Shown here: one piece after another, positions 61,401-64,000 of the stretch
Numbering within the stretch: position 1 is the stretch's first letter
How the letters are laid out: every line of letters begins with the position of its first letter
The notes under the pieces: model-generated
Databases searched by the model: none
The model's input: only the letters and a program-made list of their open reading frames with translations
What the model was told of the DNA's origin: nothing
Made by a program: the position numbers and the translations under genes
Origin: Tubiluchus corallicola
Lineage: Eukaryota > Priapulida > Priapulimorpha > Priapulimorphida > Tubiluchidae
Direction: 5' to 3'
Assembly: GCA_030141605.1 (NCBI GenBank)
Contig: JAQGDQ010000383.1
Coordinates: 95,409-159,408, forward strand
Length of the DNA stretch: 64,000 nt

Positions 61401-63828
61401 AAGGTAAACGCGATTTGACGCATGGCGACAGTACAAAACCAAGTTAAATATATCACCACAACATATAAACTATATAAAATTCTGCGGAGCCTGAAGAACA
61501 AAATGTTAAAGTGCTACTTTGAGAAAATAAGCAAAATCTTGGAATTATTTACTTTGAGACCAAGCAGAACAAAAAGACTGATTGATAATTGCTGTGAGTG
61601 CAGTAAACAAAAAAACAACAACTGAGCGTTAATAATTTGAAACACACTAATAATTACAAAGTAAAAGAGGAAAAATCAGTTGTAAGGAGGCAGTAAAGCA
61701 GTAGGTGTAGAATAAAATGTATAACAAAATAATAAAAAGTATGGCTATAATAAGCGGTTACAACACATTGCTAAATTATAAACTACAGGCCAGTAAAACA
61801 CAGTCGCTAATTATGCAATATTAATTATGGCGATGTGCGGCATTCTGGATAAGCAAAGTTGATATGTGAATAAAGCATGTAAATAAGCAATAAGCAGCAC
61901 ATTATAAATAATTGGCTGACAAAGCAATTCCAAGGTAAGCATGCATACAGAAACATCTGCATTTTCATGTACTTCTGTTTCTGTATTTCTTTTTGAAGCC
62001 TCAGCTGTAATTTCATCTCTTGTTGTTTTTCATTTTGTCTGAAGATGCAGTTATGCTTTCACCTTCGGTGTTTTCTGTATTTCCGCCTGAAGTTCCTGTT
62101 GTGTTTTCATCTGTTGCTGTCTCTGCATTTCCATCGGAAGCTCCTGTTGTGTTTTCATCTGCTTTTGTCTCTGTATATCCATCTGAAGCTCCTGTTGCGT
62201 TTTCATCTGCTGCTGCCTCTTTATTTCCACATGAAGCTCCTGTTGTATTTTCATCTGCCGCTGTCTCTCTATTTCCACCTGAAGCTCCTCTTTTGTTCTC
62301 ATCTGTATCTGTCTCTGTATTTCCACCTGAATCTCCTGTTGTGTTTTTTTTCTGCCGCTGTCTCTGTATTTCCACCTGAAGCCCCAGATGTGTTTTCATT
62401 TGTTGCTGTAACTGAATTACCACCTGAAGCTCATGTGCTGTTGTCTCCATGTTTGCATCTGAAGCTCCTACTGCGTTCCCATTTACGAAAATTAAATTGT
62501 AAAAAAGTAACTAAGTTGAAAAACTGAGAATCGAATAGAAAGTAACACAAATAAAAATAAACTATGCACTAAACAGCGGTCACAACACACTGTTATCTAT
62601 ACACCATGAGCAGCTAAACACACAGTAGACAATGTGCAGTACAATAATGATGGGGTTGTGCATGTAAGCAAAGCTTTTGGAAGCATGCGTTCTAAAATAT
62701 CTATGTTTTACCTCTGGTGTGATTTCTTGGTTTCCACTTCAAAACATGAATAAAACATGTCTAATTCATAAAGCATGTTAAATAATGTCTAAACATACAA
62801 AATAATATGCTGACAAGCGCCAAGAAATTAGCATGTCTTGCAAAAGATGCCTACAGAAACACTTGTATTTTCATCTGCAACTGTTTCTGTACTTCTTTCT
62901 GAAGTTCCAATTGCACTATCGTTATCTGTTGTTAATAACTTGACTTGTAGACACAGTTGTGTTCTCACCTGACATACTTTCTGAAGCTCCGGTTTCATTT
63001 TCATCTGTCGCTGTTGCTGTATCTCCATCTGAAGTTCCAGTTGTGTTTTCGTCTGATACCTTCATTGTGTTTTCATCTGTCGCTGTCTCTGTACTTCCAC
63101 CGAAAGCTCCGGTTGTGTTTTCATCTGTCGCTGTCTCTGTACTTGCACCGGAAGCTCCGGTTGTGTTTTCATCTGTTGCTGTTGCTGTATTTCCATCTGG
63201 AACACCTATTGTGTTTTCATCTGTTGCTGTTGCTGTATTTCCATCTGATACACCTATTGTGTTTTCATCTGTTGCTGTTGCTGTTTTTCCATCTGAAGTT
63301 CCTGTTGTGTTTTCGTCTACCGATATCCCTGTATTTCCATCAGAAGTTTCACCTGCAATTGAAGCATTTTCACTTGTTGCTGTAACTGTATTGGCATCAG
63401 TGTTTGCTTCGCTGTTTGTATTCAGCTCAGTTGTGGCCAAGCTTCCATAACTTGTGTCTGTTTGACCTAAGTCAGCAGTTATGCTTACAAATAGATCTCC
63501 ACTTGTATTTTCTGAGAAAGAAGGATCAGTGGTTTCATCTATTTCTGTACCTGTGTAATCTGGACTAGTCTGTTTTGTAGATTCAGCTGAGGTGTCGAAC
63601 TCCCAAAGTGAACTATCGTCGGTTAATGGCGTTGTATTTGTTTCTAGGGTATCCATGTCCGAGGTTTCAGTTGTATTGTTATAGTCATCGTCATCGCCAG
63701 ATTCTTCAAACACTTCAGATATGTAAGTGCTATTTGCATGTTTTTCTCTGAGTTCTGCCTTTAGAACTGGTCCAAAATTTACTGATGGCCACCAGGACTG
63801 AGCAATCGAATAATCGAAGCTTCTTGTC
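57865..63828 (-). CDS. DEG/ENaC-family (amiloride-sensitive) sodium channel, C-terminal half, partial
   Basis: Exons on the minus strand: 63828-62969, 59409-59341, 58940-58877, 58344-58269, 58092-57865, phases agreeing throughout; an extra repeat exon 62470-62063 may be inserted. The first begins FDYSIAQSWWPSVNFGPVL, the family's W-P-S region, then KAELREKHANSTYISEV. A repeat-rich insert of about 250 residues and a charged linker (VVRKRREASDESGD) follow. The exon at 58344 gives AKINVYYSDLSYQLIETEP, the beta strand before TM2. The last exon gives LLSELGGTFGLYIGCSLLTF then IELFQF, the pre-TM2/TM2 with the G-x-S selectivity filter (GCS), and a 46-residue cytoplasmic tail. The protein is a trimeric plasma-membrane cation channel by family. 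The N-terminus, TM1 and the Cys-rich domains lie beyond 64000. The usual 30-residue gap between WPS and the last strand is about tenfold expanded here. Confidence 0.9.
58425..58625. repeat. (AT)n / ATATACATACAATAT satellite-like repeat
   Basis: TATC and AT runs pass into about three tandem copies of a unit ATATACATACAATATATATA + ATGT. It lies in the channel-gene intron between exons 58940-58877 and 58344-58269. Confidence 0.9.
60250..61270 (-). repeat. Decayed copies of the channel-gene repeat
   Basis: Within the 3.6-kb intron 62969-59409 the minus strand contains scattered pieces such as GADEDTTATLT and SGNDTIAANEDT that recall the DENTTG repeat, interrupted by stops and frameshifts. It appears to be an older degraded part of the same array. 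Confidence 0.5.
62063..62470 (-). CDS. Possible second repeat exon of the DEG/ENaC gene
   Basis: On the minus strand an acceptor (GAACGCAG) at 62471-62473 and a donor (GAAG|GTGAAAGC) enclose 408 bases with no stop. The exon has two leading and one trailing base, exactly the phases needed to sit between exons 63828-62969 and 59409-59341. The peptide has units like NTETDTDENKRGASGG and ETATDENTTGTSGG. Its donor lies at the same place in the repeat unit as the donor of the upstream exon. Residues about 10-45 are read in a shifted frame (Gln-rich, THELQ/QRQRQKK-type) between two compensating frameshifts. The acceptor's pyrimidine tract is weak, so it may be a decaying duplicate. Confidence 0.4.
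62975..63370 (-). repeat. 48-bp (16-residue) tandem repeats in the DEG/ENaC extracellular domain
   Basis: About seven imperfect 16-residue units such as TSDGKTATATDENTIG, VPDGNTATATDENTTG and ASGASTETATDENTTG, plus partial units. ENTT gives a potential N-glycosylation site in several units. The units are acidic, Thr/Ser/Ala/Gly-rich, hydrophilic and probably disordered. The DNA unit lacks stops in several frames on both strands, which explains the long overlapping shadow frames here. Confidence 0.85.
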
Positions 63829-64000
63829 CTGAAAATTAGATACTTCTAGTAGCTGCAATGTATTTAAAATGTCATTATAATGAGTTAATCTCCTTTTATG
63901 ATCTTTTTTCAAATTAAATCGAATTATTTCACTCCAGCAATGGTTATTTATAGACTAAACATACAAGATAAATAGACTAAACAGTGTAAGGAAAAAGTAA
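63829..64000 (-). other. DEG/ENaC intron running off the window
   Basis: Beyond the acceptor CTAATTTTCAG at 63829-63839 (minus strand) no further exon is visible up to the window edge. The upstream exons of the channel must lie to the right. Confidence 0.6.

Noticed and set aside
62870-62925. Extra repeat exon after the main channel exon (reads DNDSAIGTSERSTETVADEN)
   Set aside because: The putative acceptor is only about 43 bases from the donor at 62969 and the donor side is out of phase. It is duplicated intronic flank, not a usable exon.
62020-63450. Plus-strand frames of 119-163 residues (FHLLL- and VVFSSVAVS-type)
   Set aside because: Antisense shadows of the 48-bp channel repeat, which lacks stops in several frames; the minus strand carries the spliced, conserved DEG/ENaC exons.
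1-64000. CRISPR arrays, operons, ribosome binding sites, rRNA genes
   Set aside because: None seen; the intron-rich architecture is eukaryotic and no such structures occur.

Overview
The window looks like about 64 kb of an AT-rich invertebrate animal nuclear genome. Coding sequence is cut into short exons with GT-AG introns of roughly 0.1-4 kb, the introns are full of DNA-transposon, MITE, tRNA-derived SINE and LINE remnants, and all recognisable genes are metazoan families. The phylum cannot be fixed from the sequence. Exon boundaries below were placed by hand, from splice sites, phase agreement and recall of family sequences. No alignment or database search was run.

Layout. (1) 129-14684 (+): complete TMEM135-like gene, about 454 aa, followed by at least two more phase-compatible versions of its last exon (15568-15694 and 16401-16557) and a weaker third candidate (21983-22097). 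(2) 22185-23549 (+): an unrecognised single-exon gene, 454 aa, with a basic N-terminus and a CxxCxxH motif near the C-terminus. (3) 25121-44478 (+): complete KHDC4/BLOM7-like gene of 20 coding exons, about 855 aa, two KH domains. (4) 45322-50850 (-): complete mitochondrial ribosomal protein S11 (uS11m) gene of 6 exons, 201 aa, convergent with KHDC4. (5) 52887-53270 (+): an intronless FGF8/17/18-like sequence with an in-frame stop, possibly a pseudogene. (6) 55.3-56.3 kb: a tRNA-like SINE and a possible divergent start region. (7) 57865-63828 (-): the 3' half of a DEG/ENaC sodium-channel gene whose extracellular domain carries an unusual Thr/Asp/Asn-rich 16-residue repeat block; its 5' exons lie beyond the right edge.

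The genes do not form a pathway: TMEM135 is an organelle membrane protein, KHDC4 a pre-mRNA splicing factor, MRPS11 a mitoribosome subunit and DEG/ENaC a plasma-membrane channel. The most interesting signals are the tandem alternative last exons of the TMEM135-like gene and the expanding repeat exon of the channel gene, which appears to have been tandemly duplicated together with its flanking intron. Recognisable mobile elements include two pogo-like elements, two hAT-like elements with 8-bp target duplications, two related TA-flanked elements inside MRPS11 introns, and four separate LINE reverse-transcriptase C-terminal tails.
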